DNA from: Sandaracinaceae bacterium
GTDB lineage: Bacteria > Myxococcota_A > Polyangia > Polyangiales > Sandaracinaceae
NCBI GenBank assembly: GCA_020633195.1
Contig: JACKEC010000014.1
Location: 930,001 to 994,000 of the forward strand
Direction of reading: 5' to 3'
Length of the DNA stretch: 64,000 bases
The notes below the pieces were generated by a model that worked only from the letters and a program-made list of their open reading frames with translations, searched no databases and was not told the DNA's origin. Position numbers and translations under genes: made by a program. Position 1 is the first letter of the stretch; every line of letters begins with the position of its first letter. This document shows, in pieces, positions 1 to 12,307 of this stretch.

Positions 1-2474
<2,474 letters not shown>

Positions 2475-2476
2475 GC

Positions 2477-2500
2477 GGGGCGTCTACCACGAGACGCCCC
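2477..2500 (-). promoter_or_regulatory. Hairpin abutting the aconitase start codon
   Basis: GGGGCGTCT (2477-2485) and AGACGCCCC (2492-2500) form a perfect 9-bp stem with a 6-nt loop. On the minus-strand transcript the hairpin finishes two nucleotides before the aconitase ATG, where a ribosome-binding site should be. It could be a terminator for the methyltransferase gene upstream, although no T-run follows, or a structure that controls aconitase translation. The stem is seen directly; the function is inferred. Confidence 0.5.
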
Positions 2501-2532
2501 CGGCAACCACGCGTCTCGGCGCTCTCAGCGGA

Positions 2533-3387
2533 TCAGAGCGGGCACCACTGCAGCTTCATCTGCACGTCGCTCGACCAGTAGCTGTCGAACGCGCGGACGC
2601 AGGTGCTGAGGTAGCGGTCGTAGTCGTCGTAGAGCTGGTCGCCCCACTTCTGCCGGATCTCGGCCTCGTGCAGCTTCATGCGGCGCAGCCACTCCGCGGT
2701 GGTCTTGCCGTAGCTGACGCGCTGGGTGCGCATCTCGACGCACTCCCAGTACGGGCGGATGGCCATGATGAGCTCTTCGAGGCGCGGGTTGAGGCCGCCC
2801 GGGAAGATGACGTCGGCGGTGAACGCGAGGTCCTCGAGGTCCTTGCGGGTCCTCGGCACCTTGTCCCGCAGGATCGCCTGGAAGCCGAAGTACGAGCCGG
2901 GCTTGACCCACTCGTGGCACTTCTTGAAGTAGGCGCGGTAGAGCTCGACGGCCTTCCCCTCGCGCGCCTGCGCGGGCGAGCAGAGGTGGTCGATCATCTC
3001 GATCGACTGCAGGGCGTCGTACTTCTCCGTCGGCGCGTAGTCGTGATAGTCCATCAGCATCGCGGTGATGCCGGGCATCTCGCGGCCGTTGATCCACTCC
3101 ACCTGGGCGGTCGAGAGCGTGATCCCGTGGGCCCGCTTGGTCTGCCGCTGGACGTGGTACTCGAGGTTCGAGCCCCAGCCGCAGCCGATGTCGAGCACCA
3201 GCTTGTCAGGGTTCATCTCCGCGTAGTCGTAGAGGATCCGGCACTTGTTGATCTGCGCCTGCTCGAGGGTCTCGTCGCCGGTGAGGTAGCTCCCCGACGT
3301 GTAGTGCATGCCCTCGTCGAGCCACAGCCGGAAGAACTCGTTGGAGACGCTGTAAGACTCGTCGATTTCGCTCTGGGTGGACGTCAT
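2533..3387 (-). CDS. Cyclopropane-fatty-acid-synthase-type SAM methyltransferase
   Basis: A 284-residue soluble SAM-dependent methyltransferase of the CFA synthase / mycolic acid cyclopropane synthase family. These enzymes transfer a methyl(ene) group to unsaturated acyl chains or related lipids. The N-terminus YSVSNEFFRLWLDEGMHYT (about residues 12-30) matches the substrate-capping helix of this family. The SAM-binding motif I is VLDIGCGWG (64-72), followed by GITLSTAQ and IEMIDH. I chose ATG 3385-3387 because the family homology begins there; an in-frame extension upstream would run through the tRNA-Cys on the other strand. It stands alone, so the substrate (membrane lipid or secondary metabolite) cannot be told. 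Confidence 0.85.
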   Translation of the reverse strand: MTSTQSEIDESYSVSNEFFRLWLDEGMHYTSGSYLTGDETLEQAQINKCRILYDYAEMNPDKLVLDIGCGWGSNLEYHVQRQTKRAHGITLSTAQVEWINGREMPGITAMLMDYHDYAPTEKYDALQSIEMIDHLCSPAQAREGKAVELYRAYFKKCHEWVKPGSYFGFQAILRDKVPRTRKDLEDLAFTADVIFPGGLNPRLEELIMAIRPYWECVEMRTQRVSYGKTTAEWLRRMKLHEAEIRQKWGDQLYDDYDRYLSTCVRAFDSYWSSDVQMKLQWCPL

Positions 3388-3440
3388 GACGCGGGGAGCA
3401 TGTACCGACTCTCGCGCGGTTTCCACCCGCGCCGTGCGAC

Positions 3441-3468
3441 TGGACACCACCTCGGACGATGGTATAGA
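3441..3468 (+). promoter_or_regulatory. Probable sigma-70-type promoter for tRNA-Cys
   Basis: TGGACA (3441-3446) and TATAGA (3463-3468) are separated by 16 bases. This puts transcription start near 3475, about 12 bases before the tRNA. The AT-rich hexamer stands out in this GC-rich DNA. Confidence 0.5.
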
Positions 3469-3486
3469 GCGCTCTTCGATCGGTTC

Positions 3487-3558
3487 GGCGCCGTAGCCAA
3501 GTGGTAAGGCAGAGGTTTGCAAAACCTCCATTCAGCAGTTCGAATCTGCTCGGCGCCT
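3487..3558 (+). tRNA. tRNA-Cys (anticodon GCA)
   Basis: A 72-nt cloverleaf. The acceptor stem GGCGCCG (3487-3493) pairs with CGGCGCC (3551-3557), with discriminator T at 3558. The anticodon stem GAGGT/ACCTC encloses loop TTGCAAA with anticodon GCA at 3519-3521. The T-arm has the expected GTTCGAATC core. CCA is not encoded. Fully complementary stems and a canonical loop make the call secure. Confidence 0.97.
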
Positions 3559-3567
3559 TCCTTACCC

Positions 3568-4437
3568 ATGCGTCTCCAATCGCTGTCTCTGGTCCTGTTG
3601 ACCGCCCTGGTCGGGGCGGGCTGCGACGGGGGAGACGACCCGGACGGGGGGATGGACGCGGCCCTGCCCGACGCCTCGCTCCGCGACGCGGCGCGGCCGG
3701 ACGCCCCGCCCGCGATGTGCACGCCGGAGTGCGACCCGACGCTGGTCTGCTGCGACGTCGCGGGGGCGACGGGCTGCTTCGATCTCCGCAACGATCCGCG
3801 GCACTGCGGCGAGTGCGACGTCGACTGCATCGGCGAGGCCCGAGGCGACGGGTGCTCGGCCGAGGCGTGCACGTGCGGCTCGACGACGATCGGCTGCACC
3901 GGCATGCGCGAGGACTTCTGCTGCCCGCCGAGGGGCCCGACCGGCCGGTCCTACTGCGCCAACCTCACGTCGAGCACCGGCGACTGCGGGGAGTGCGGCG
4001 TCACCTGCAATCCGGCGCGCGCGGACCGCTGCGGCGGCGGCGTGTGCCGATGTGGCGCCGGCCGCGACCCGTGCGCGGGGACGCCGGAATCGATGTGCTG
4101 CACGGTCGGCGTGGACGTCGCCTGCGTCGACACGACGAACGACACCTTCCACTGCGGCCGGTGCGACAACCTCTGCCCCTCGGGCGAGCGCTGCGAGAAC
4201 AGCACGTGCACGTCCGGCGCGTCGTGCCCGGCCGCGTGCGGAGCCGGCGAGATCTGCTGCGACGGAACGTGCTGCACCCGCCGCGCGTGCATGGCCGGCG
4301 TCTGCGGCGTGCCGACCCCCGATGCGGGCGTGATGGATGCGGGCGTGACGGACGCGGGCGTGACGGATGCGGACGTGACGGATGCGGACGTGACGGATGC
4401 GGACGTGACGGATGCGGGCGTGAGCGACGCGGGCTGA
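3568..4437 (+). CDS. Cys-rich lipoprotein with Asp-Ala-Gly repeat tail
   Basis: A predicted secreted lipoprotein of 289 residues. The signal peptide ends in the lipobox LVGAGC (Cys19), followed by an Asp/Ala/Pro-rich linker. The body is built of short Cys-rich units (for example HCGEC, HCGRC, GEICCDGTCC) spaced like the disulfide-rich modules common in myxobacterial surface proteins. The C-terminus is a tandem repeat of five residues (DAGVT/DADVT, seven to eight copies). The start ATG 3568 is the first one giving a signal peptide and lies 10 bases after the tRNA-Cys. No enzymatic motif is visible and the function is unknown; a structural or surface-display role is possible. Confidence 0.8.
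   Translation: MRLQSLSLVLLTALVGAGCDGGDDPDGGMDAALPDASLRDAARPDAPPAMCTPECDPTLVCCDVAGATGCFDLRNDPRHCGECDVDCIGEARGDGCSAEACTCGSTTIGCTGMREDFCCPPRGPTGRSYCANLTSSTGDCGECGVTCNPARADRCGGGVCRCGAGRDPCAGTPESMCCTVGVDVACVDTTNDTFHCGRCDNLCPSGERCENSTCTSGASCPAACGAGEICCDGTCCTRRACMAGVCGVPTPDAGVMDAGVTDAGVTDADVTDADVTDADVTDAGVSDAG
4321..4437 (+). repeat. 15-bp tandem repeat coding for DAGVT/DADVT
   Basis: About 7.5 copies of a 15-bp unit (consensus GATGCGGGCGTGACG, with G/A variants that swap Gly for Asp) close the lipoprotein gene. Three adjacent copies are identical at the DNA level, so copy number may change by slippage without breaking the frame. Confidence 0.9.
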
Positions 4438-4456
4438 CTCCTTTGCCGGTCGCGCG

Positions 4457-4477
4457 GGAGGGGTCGAAGACCCCTCC
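4457..4477. terminator. Bidirectional terminator between convergent genes
   Basis: GGAGGGGTC (4457-4465), loop GAA, GACCCCTCC (4469-4477): a perfect 9-bp stem. It sits between the stops of the Cys-rich lipoprotein (plus) and the small lipoprotein (minus). Confidence 0.65.
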
Positions 4478-4483
4478 AGAGAA

Positions 4484-4993
4484 TCAGTACCGGACGACGC
4501 GGCCGCTGTCGTGGCGGCAGCCGTCGGTCGAGAACGCGCCGCCGCCGGAGGCCTGGATGTCGCCGAAGATGCGGCTCTCGGTCATCACGACGCGGGCCTG
4601 ATCCTGGACCACCACGGCGGGCTCGCCGCGGAGGATCGCCTCGTCGACCTCGACGACGCAGGCGCCGGTGGCGACGACCGCGGGGCCGCCGTGGCCGTCC
4701 ACGATCCTGTCGTAGACGCGGACCCGATCCGCCCCGCCGCAGTGGATCACGCCGTTCGCCGGGGCCGCGACGCGCGGCGGGGGAACGGGCTGCGCCCCGG
4801 GATCCCACGGGACGTAGACGACGTTCGGGTCACGGGCGGGGGCCGGGAGCGGCGCCGGCACCGAGCGCGCCGTCATCGGGACGGAGCTCACCGCGGTGGG
4901 AGCCACGACGACGACCTGCCGTTCGGACCGGCCGTACTCGATGTGGCCGCAACCCGCGGCCAAGAGAAGGCAAAGCAGCGAAGACCAGCGCAT
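4484..4993 (-). CDS. Small predicted lipoprotein, unknown function
   Basis: A 169-residue lipoprotein starting at ATG 4991-4993, with signal peptide and lipobox LAAGC (Cys15). A Pro/Ala/Val-rich linker is followed by a C-terminal part (about residues 85-169) of short hydrophobic beta-like segments alternating with Asp/Gly turns (VVEVDEAIL, AVVVQDQARVV), which suggests a small beta-helix or beta-sandwich. I do not recognise a family. It follows truB by 50 bases on the same strand and may be the last gene of the rimP-truB transcript. Confidence 0.65.
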   Translation of the reverse strand: MRWSSLLCLLLAAGCGHIEYGRSERQVVVVAPTAVSSVPMTARSVPAPLPAPARDPNVVYVPWDPGAQPVPPPRVAAPANGVIHCGGADRVRVYDRIVDGHGGPAVVATGACVVEVDEAILRGEPAVVVQDQARVVMTESRIFGDIQASGGGAFSTDGCRHDSGRVVRY

Positions 4994-5043
4994 GCCGCCC
5001 GGGTCCGCAAGGGCGATACCAGGCCGGCTACGTTGGCGATCGA

Positions 5044-6006
5044 TCAATCTTCCCCGGGCTCGTGTGAACTCTCGTTGGGGGTCTCGCGCCGAGGTGGCGC
5101 GACGATGCCCCGCAGCACCCGCAAGTGATCGTGCTCGCTGCGGCCGACGGCGATCAGCTCGCCCGCGGCGTCGAGCATCGCCACCGGCTCGACGCCCTCC
5201 TCCGGGAGCTCCGCGGCGCGCACGCGCCGACCGTGGCGCGCGTCCACGACGCCCTCGGCGTCGAGCACCACCTGCGGCATGGCGCCGCACGCGTCGACGA
5301 GCGACCGCAGCCGCCCCACCATCGCGTGATGCGCGTCGTCGTCGCGCGCCGCGCGCTCGAGCTCTTCCGCCGTCACCGCTCCGTCGAGGTCGAAGGCGCC
5401 GCTGCGGACGCGGCGGAGCGACGTCAGGTGACCGCGCGTCTCGAGCGCGCGCGCGAGGTCCCGCCCCAGCGATCGAACGTAGTAGCCCTTGGAGCACTCG
5501 AGCTCGAGCTCGAGCTCGTCGCCCTCGGCGCGGAGGACCTCGATCCGATGGGCGGTCACGTCGCGCGTGGGGACCTCGAAGTCCTCGCCGCGGCGGGCGC
5601 GCTCGTGCATGCGGACGCCGTCCACGCGGATCGCGCTGTAGAGCGGCGGCCGTTGCGGGTGTGTCCCGACGAACCGCGCCACGGCGGCCCGCACCAGCGC
5701 GAGGTCGAGCGGCGGGACGGGCGCCTCCTCGACGACCTCGCCCTCGGCGTCGAGGGTGTCCGTCTCGGCGCCGAGCCGCAGCGTCGCGCGATAGGCCTTG
5801 TCGTCGGCGGTGAGCCATCGGACGAGCTTCGTCGCCTCCCCCGCCGCGACGACGAGGACGCCCGTCGCCATCGGGTCGAGCGTCCCCGCGTGGCCCACCG
5901 CGCGGGTCCGGAGCGCGCGCCGGACCCATCGGACCACGTCGTGGCTCGTCGGCCCCTGCGGCTTGTCGACCACGAGGACCCCGTGCACCTCGGGGCGGCG
6001 CGCCAC
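5044..6006 (-). CDS. truB: tRNA pseudouridine-55 synthase TruB
   Basis: TruB isomerises uridine 55 in the T-loop of tRNAs to pseudouridine and acts as a tRNA chaperone. The 320-residue protein has the family opening GVLVVDKPQGPTSHDVV and the catalytic aspartate in HAGTLDPMATGVL (Asp44). The C-terminal core carries KGYYVRSLGRDL. A region after about residue 240 resembles the usual C-terminal extension, and the last 30 residues are polar and probably disordered. It starts 3 bases after rbfA, in the conserved nusA-infB-rbfA-truB order. Confidence 0.96.
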   Translation of the reverse strand: MARRPEVHGVLVVDKPQGPTSHDVVRWVRRALRTRAVGHAGTLDPMATGVLVVAAGEATKLVRWLTADDKAYRATLRLGAETDTLDAEGEVVEEAPVPPLDLALVRAAVARFVGTHPQRPPLYSAIRVDGVRMHERARRGEDFEVPTRDVTAHRIEVLRAEGDELELELECSKGYYVRSLGRDLARALETRGHLTSLRRVRSGAFDLDGAVTAEELERAARDDDAHHAMVGRLRSLVDACGAMPQVVLDAEGVVDARHGRRVRAAELPEEGVEPVAMLDAAGELIAVGRSEHDHLRVLRGIVAPPRRETPNESSHEPGED

Positions 6007-6009
6007 GCC

Positions 6010-6366
6010 CTACTCCTTCGAGATCTCGTCGAGGATCTCTTCGATCCGAGAGGCCCGCTCGACGGTGTCGTCCCAGAGGAACGTCAGCTCCGGGCTGTAG
6101 CGGAGCTCGAGGCGCTTGCCGACCTCGCGGCGGATGTAGCCCTCTGCTCGCCCGAGGCCTCGCATCAGCGCCTTCTTTCGCGCGTCGCTCGGCTCGAGCT
6201 CGTCGAGCCGCACGTAGACGCGCGCCTGGCGCAGATCGGCGGTGACCTGCACCGCGTGGACGACGGCGCCGTGCGTCGCCGGGTCCTTGATCTTCCCCGT
6301 CAGGAGCAGGTCCATCACCTCGGCGCGAATGCGCTCGGCGACCCGCGCGGTGCGTTCAGCGGTCAT
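6010..6366 (-). CDS. rbfA: 30S ribosome-binding factor RbfA
   Basis: A 118-residue single KH-fold protein that binds the 16S 5' helix during late 30S maturation and cold adaptation. RVAERIRAEVMDLLL at the start, the central VTADLRQARVYV and the C-terminal YSPELTFLWDDTVERASRIEEIL are typical. Its ATG overlaps the TGA of the DUF503 gene by four bases (ATGA), which implies translational coupling. Confidence 0.95.
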   Translation of the reverse strand: MTAERTARVAERIRAEVMDLLLTGKIKDPATHGAVVHAVQVTADLRQARVYVRLDELEPSDARKKALMRGLGRAEGYIRREVGKRLELRYSPELTFLWDDTVERASRIEEILDEISKE

Positions 6367-6665
6367 CCCCAGTCGTCCATCTCGCCGACGTGCAAGAGCT
6401 CCATCTGGCGATCGATCACGACGGCCTCGGTGGCCGTCGCGATGAGCTCCTGGACCCCGTCGATCATCGCGTTCGCGTGGCGCGCGTCGTTGCTGACGAC
6501 CGCCGCGCCGAGGACGATCCGGCGGTGATCGTCCATCGCGTCGACCTCGGCGATCGCCGCGTTGAGGCGGTGCCGAGCCCGATCGAGGATCCGGCGCACG
6601 ACCTTCCGTTTGCCTTTGAGGGAGTCGTTCCCCGGCAGCGAGAGGGTCACGCGCGCGGTCGCCAC
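6363..6665 (-). CDS. DUF503 (YlxP-like) protein
   Basis: A 100-residue protein of the DUF503/YlxP family, a small ferredoxin-like-fold protein that regularly sits between infB and rbfA. Its role is probably linked to ribosome assembly but is not established. The family signature SLKGKRKVVRRILDR and FNAAIAEV-like segment (here LNAAIAEVDAMDDHRR) are visible. GTG 6663-6665 is the only sensible start: it lies two bases after the infB stop. The gene ends in a 4-bp overlap with rbfA. Confidence 0.85.
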   Translation of the reverse strand: MATARVTLSLPGNDSLKGKRKVVRRILDRARHRLNAAIAEVDAMDDHRRIVLGAAVVSNDARHANAMIDGVQELIATATEAVVIDRQMELLHVGEMDDWG

Positions 6666-6667
6666 GA

Positions 6668-9265
6668 TCAGAGCGTCGCCTCGACCTCTTCGAGGATGAA
6701 GCACTCGATGATGTCGCCCTGCTTCACGTCGTTGAAGTTGTTGAGGCCCACGCCGCACTCGAAGCCGAGCGCGACCTCCTTGACGTCTTCCTTGAAGCGG
6801 CGGAGCGAGCCGACGTCGCCCTCCCACACCACGACGCCGTCGCGGACGAGCCGGATCTTGCCGCTCCGGAGGATCTTGCCCTCCGTCACGTACACGCCGG
6901 CGATGGTGCCGATCTTCGGGATGCCGAAGGTCTCGCGGACCTCCGCCTTGCCGACGTCCTTCTCGCGCTGCTCCGGCGCGAGGAGGCCGACCATGGCCTT
7001 CTTCACGTCGTCGACCGCCTCGTAGATGACGCGGTAGCCGCGGATGTCGACGCCCTCGGCCTTCGCCATCGCGCCAGCCTTGCCGACCGGGCGCACGTTG
7101 AAGCCGATGATGAGGCCGGTCGACGCGCTGACCAGCATGACGTCCTGCTCGGTGATGCCGCCGACGCCGGTGTGGATGACGTTGACCTCGACCTTGTCGG
7201 TCGAGAGCTCGGAGAGCGCCTTGTGGAGCGCCTCGACCGAGCCGTGCACGTCGCCCTTGATGACGAGGTTGAGCGTCTCGGACTCGCCCTTGCGGAGCCC
7301 CTCCTGGAACGCCTCGAGGCCCGTCTTCATCTTGCGCTTGGCGCGGCTCGACGCGTCGGTCTGACGCTGCGAGACGAGCTCGCGAGCGCGCTCCTCGTCG
7401 TCGACCACGTAGACGCCGTCGCCGGCGTTCGGCACGTCGCCGAGGCCGAGGATCTCGACCGGCGTCGAGGGGCCCGCCTCCTTGACGCGGTTGCCGCGCT
7501 CGTCGGTGAGCGCCCGGACCTTGCCCATCGCCGCGCCACACACGACGGTGTCGCCCTGGCGCAGGGTGCCGTTCCGGATGAGGACGTTGGCCACCGGGCC
7601 GCGGCCGCGATCGAGCTTCGCCTCGAGCACCACGCCCTCGGCGGGGATGCTGCTGTTGGCGGTGAGCTCGAGGATCTCGGCCTGGAGCGCGATGCTCTCG
7701 AGGAGCTGATCGACGCCCTCGCCGGTGATCGCCGAGACGTTGACGAAGAGCGTGGTGCCGCCCCAGTCCTCGGGCTGCAGGCCGTAGCCGGACAGCTCCT
7801 GGCGGATCCGATCGGGCGCCGCGTCGGGCTTGTCGATCTTGTTGACCGCCACGATGATCGGGACCTCGGCCGCCTTGGCGTGGCTGATGGCCTCCTTCGT
7901 CTGGGGCATGACGCCGTCGTCGGCCGCGACGACGAGCACCACCACGTCGGTGGCCTGCGCGCCGCGGGCGCGCATCTCGGTGAACGCTTCGTGACCGGGC
8001 GTGTCGATGAACGCGATGGCGCCCTTGGGGGTCTCGACGCGGTAGGCGCCGATGTGCTGGGTGATGCCGCCGGCCTCGCCGCTCGCCACGTTCGCCGACC
8101 GGATGCGGTCGAGCAGCGACGTCTTGCCGTGGTCGACGTGACCCATGACGGTGACGACGGGGGCGCGGGTCTCGCGGGCCTCCTCGAGGTCCTCGAAGTC
8201 GCCGCGCATCTCGTTGATGAGCTCGTCCTCGCTCTTGGCGACGTTCTCGACCTCGTAGCCGAACTCGCCCGCGATCAGCTTGGCGGTGTCGGTGTCGAGC
8301 GTGGAGTTGATCGTCACCCCCATCTCGCCCATCTGCATGAGCTTCATGAGGAGGTCGGTGGCCTTGAGGCTCATCCGCTGGGCGAGCTGCGCGAGCGCGA
8401 CGTCGCCCTCGATCTTGATGAGCCGCTTCTGCGCCGACGGGACCGTGATCTCCGTCTTCATGCCCTTCTTGTTCGGGCTGATCTTGCGGCGACCGTGGCG
8501 CCCGCCAGCGGGGCGACCGGGCTGACCGAGCTCGCGGCGTCCCACCTCGCGGCGGCGCGGGCTGCGCTGCTGCGCGTGCTGCTGGATGATGCGGCTCTTG
8601 GTCTGCTCCGAGATGGTGCCGACCGACGGGGCCGTCTGGTTGCCACGCGCGACGACGCCGGGGGGCAAGTTCGCGTGCGCGAACCGCTCGGCGGCCGGGG
8701 GCGGCTGCGACGGCATGTGCCGCGGCTGCGGCTCGGCGGCGCGGGGCGCGGGCTCGGGCTGGCGCTCCACGACCGGCGCGCGCTCGGCGACCACCGGCGG
8801 GGCCGGCGGCTCGGGCTCCGGGGCCGGCGGCGGCGGAGGCGGCGGGGGCGCCATCTCGACCACGGGCTCGGGGACCGGGGGCGGCGGAGCGACGGCGACC
8901 GGCGCCGCCTCCACGGGCTCCGGCGCGGGTCGCGGGCGGACGCGCGGAACGACCGGCGCCGCATTCGGCTCCCGGACGATCGGCTCGTCGGCCCCGTTGG
9001 ACCCGGACTCGGCGGCCTCGGCGGCCCGCGATCCTGCGGGCTGCTTCTTCGTCCGGCGGCGGATCACCGTCCGGTTGATGCGCTCTTCCACGGTGTTGTC
9101 GGCCTTGTCCTTGTCGAGCGCGCGTCGCACGCGGTCGACCTCCGCCGGCTCCAACGCGCTCATGTGATTGCGCACTTGGATACCGAGGGACTGAATTCGC
9201 CCCAGGAGCTCGCGGTTGTTCATGCCGAGCTCGCGAGCGACCTCGTACACGCGCACCTTGGTCAT
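6668..9265 (-). CDS. infB: Translation initiation factor IF-2
   Basis: IF-2 is the GTPase that recruits fMet-tRNA to the 30S subunit and promotes subunit joining. The 865-residue protein has an N-terminal IF2_N helical domain (1-50) and a Pro-rich linker (about 100-200, with eight consecutive prolines at 140-147). A second IF2_N-like domain (about 270-340) precedes the G domain, with G1 GHVDHGKTS (375-383), G3 DTPGHEAF and G4 NKID. Beta-barrel domains and the fMet-tRNA-binding C2 domain complete it. The ATG overlaps the upstream stop by four bases (ATGA). Confidence 0.97.
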   Translation of the reverse strand: MTKVRVYEVARELGMNNRELLGRIQSLGIQVRNHMSALEPAEVDRVRRALDKDKADNTVEERINRTVIRRRTKKQPAGSRAAEAAESGSNGADEPIVREPNAAPVVPRVRPRPAPEPVEAAPVAVAPPPPVPEPVVEMAPPPPPPPPAPEPEPPAPPVVAERAPVVERQPEPAPRAAEPQPRHMPSQPPPAAERFAHANLPPGVVARGNQTAPSVGTISEQTKSRIIQQHAQQRSPRRREVGRRELGQPGRPAGGRHGRRKISPNKKGMKTEITVPSAQKRLIKIEGDVALAQLAQRMSLKATDLLMKLMQMGEMGVTINSTLDTDTAKLIAGEFGYEVENVAKSEDELINEMRGDFEDLEEARETRAPVVTVMGHVDHGKTSLLDRIRSANVASGEAGGITQHIGAYRVETPKGAIAFIDTPGHEAFTEMRARGAQATDVVVLVVAADDGVMPQTKEAISHAKAAEVPIIVAVNKIDKPDAAPDRIRQELSGYGLQPEDWGGTTLFVNVSAITGEGVDQLLESIALQAEILELTANSSIPAEGVVLEAKLDRGRGPVANVLIRNGTLRQGDTVVCGAAMGKVRALTDERGNRVKEAGPSTPVEILGLGDVPNAGDGVYVVDDEERARELVSQRQTDASSRAKRKMKTGLEAFQEGLRKGESETLNLVIKGDVHGSVEALHKALSELSTDKVEVNVIHTGVGGITEQDVMLVSASTGLIIGFNVRPVGKAGAMAKAEGVDIRGYRVIYEAVDDVKKAMVGLLAPEQREKDVGKAEVRETFGIPKIGTIAGVYVTEGKILRSGKIRLVRDGVVVWEGDVGSLRRFKEDVKEVALGFECGVGLNNFNDVKQGDIIECFILEEVEATL

Positions 9266-9867
9266 TCCGCCTCCGAAAGGTCCTGCGCGAGCGACACCAC
9301 GGTCGCCAGCTCGGACGCGATCCGTTCATCCAGGATCGCAAACACACCAAGCTCGTCCCGCCCCACGAGGCGTCCGAGCTGAGACTTCGTTCCGTGCTCG
9401 ATGACGAGCAGCCCGTCACGCTCCGCGAGCGAGACGACCTCTCCCCGCCGCCCCGCAGCATCGCGGGCGAGCACCACCAACCGGGCGCTCCCGTCGCGGA
9501 GCGCAGCCCGGGTCGCGTCGGACCCGAGCGAGGCCGCCCGCTTGCGCAGCGCGGCCATCAACAGACCTTCGATTCGCGCCGAGTATCCGGACTGGATCAG
9601 CGCGCAGAGCGCCTCCACGTCCACGGCGACCTGAGAGCGCAGGGAGCGGGCGAACCCGCCGCCCTTGGCGGCGCGCACGATGCAGGCGCGGCGGGGGTGC
9701 ACGCTCACGCCTCGGCCGGGAAACTGACGGCGGGGATCGGGGACGAGACGCGGCGCCTCGTCGCGCACGGCGAAGCGCAGCAGGGCGCTCTGGGCGTCCC
9801 GCGTTCGACAGCCCGCGCACGTGCGCACGGGCTCCGCTCTCCGCGTCTGTGTTCCCGTCGATCCCAC
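9262..9867 (-). CDS. YlxR (DUF448) and L7Ae domain fusion
   Basis: A 201-residue fusion of two small nucleic-acid-binding domains that are separate genes (ylxR and ylxQ) in Bacillus. The YlxR part (about 1-95) has the signature RTCAGCR (Cys17, Cys20) and the GRGV(S/Y)xHPRRACI-like motif. The second part (about 105-200) looks like a ribosomal L7Ae/L30e-type domain (AALRDGSARLVVLARDAA, then GRDELGVFAILD). Both halves are expected to bind RNA. The start is GTG 9865-9867, eight bases after the nusA stop. The end overlaps infB by four bases. Confidence 0.88.
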   Translation of the reverse strand: MGSTGTQTRRAEPVRTCAGCRTRDAQSALLRFAVRDEAPRLVPDPRRQFPGRGVSVHPRRACIVRAAKGGGFARSLRSQVAVDVEALCALIQSGYSARIEGLLMAALRKRAASLGSDATRAALRDGSARLVVLARDAAGRRGEVVSLAERDGLLVIEHGTKSQLGRLVGRDELGVFAILDERIASELATVVSLAQDLSEAE

Positions 9868-9874
9868 TACGCGC

Positions 9875-11605
<1,731 letters not shown>

Positions 11606-11636
11606 CGGTGCACCTCTGCTCTCAGTACAGATGTTC

Positions 11637-12128
11637 TCAGTACTCGTAGACGACGTTCGCTTTGGCGATCTCGGCGTGCGGGACCGTGATGTCGGCTCCG
11701 TCGACCGAGACGCGAACCGCCTCGCCCTCGATCCCCTGGAGCCGGCCCTTGAACTTGCGCCGCTCCACCCCCCGGGCATCGGGCCACGGGGCCCGCGTCC
11801 GGATCTCGACCAACTTGCCGGCGAACCGCTCGAAGTCGGTGATTCTCACGAGCGGCCGATCCAGCCCCGGTGAGCTCACCTCGAGCCGGTACGCGCCGCC
11901 GACGACGTCGTGGACGTCGAGCGCCGGGCTCAGGTCGCGACTGACGGCCTGGCAGTCCGCCAGGGTGACGCCCGACGCGCCGTCGACCCCCCCCGGCCGA
12001 TCGATCATCACCCGGAGCACGAGCGAGCCTCGCTCGGTCACCTTGCGCACCTGGACGAGCTCCACCCCATGAGCCCGGCAAACGGGCTCCACGGTGGATT
12101 CGAGGGTGTCGATGGTGGGGGTGCTCAT
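11637..12128 (-). CDS. rimP: Ribosome maturation factor RimP
   Basis: A 163-residue protein needed for 30S head maturation. The conserved core VMIDRPGGVDGASGVTLADCQAVSRDLSPALD and the following YRLEVSSPGLDRPL are diagnostic, and the C-terminal SH3-like domain ends in KANVVYEY. It is the first gene of the nusA-infB operon. The start is ATG 12126-12128, preceded by a leader of about 180 bases that contains a strong hairpin. Confidence 0.95.
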   Translation of the reverse strand: MSTPTIDTLESTVEPVCRAHGVELVQVRKVTERGSLVLRVMIDRPGGVDGASGVTLADCQAVSRDLSPALDVHDVVGGAYRLEVSSPGLDRPLVRITDFERFAGKLVEIRTRAPWPDARGVERRKFKGRLQGIEGEAVRVSVDGADITVPHAEIAKANVVYEY

Positions 12129-12217
12129 GATGGTGGTCTTCTGCCGGCGGTCCGTCGCCGGACCACGAGCCCCGGGAGCCGCCTCGTCTCGGCGAATCGA
12201 CCGCCAGAGACTCGAAA

Positions 12218-12240
12218 GGGCGGGCCCGAAGGACCCACCC
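12218..12240 (-). terminator. Hairpin with UUCG loop upstream of rimP
   Basis: On the minus strand, GGGTGGGTCC, loop TTCG, GGCCCGCCC form a 9-bp stem with one bulged U, followed by TTTCGAG. The CUUCGG-closed tetraloop is especially stable. It is placed to terminate the YbjN-like gene, or it is part of the rimP leader. Confidence 0.45.
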
Positions 12241-12307
12241 AGGCTGCGCCCAAGTGCTCGCGGGCCCGAGGTAGCACGCCCCGAAGGAGCGAGCAACCTC
12301 CCCCGGT

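Noticed and set aside
4321..4437. Short regular repeats considered as a CRISPR array
   Set aside because: The unit is 15 bp with no spacers and stays in frame within a lipoprotein gene.
7172..9382. Plus-strand ORF of 736 codons opposite infB
   Set aside because: It is composed of Arg/Gly/Asp/Val-rich sequence caused by third-position G/C bias of infB. No ribosome site or motif is present.
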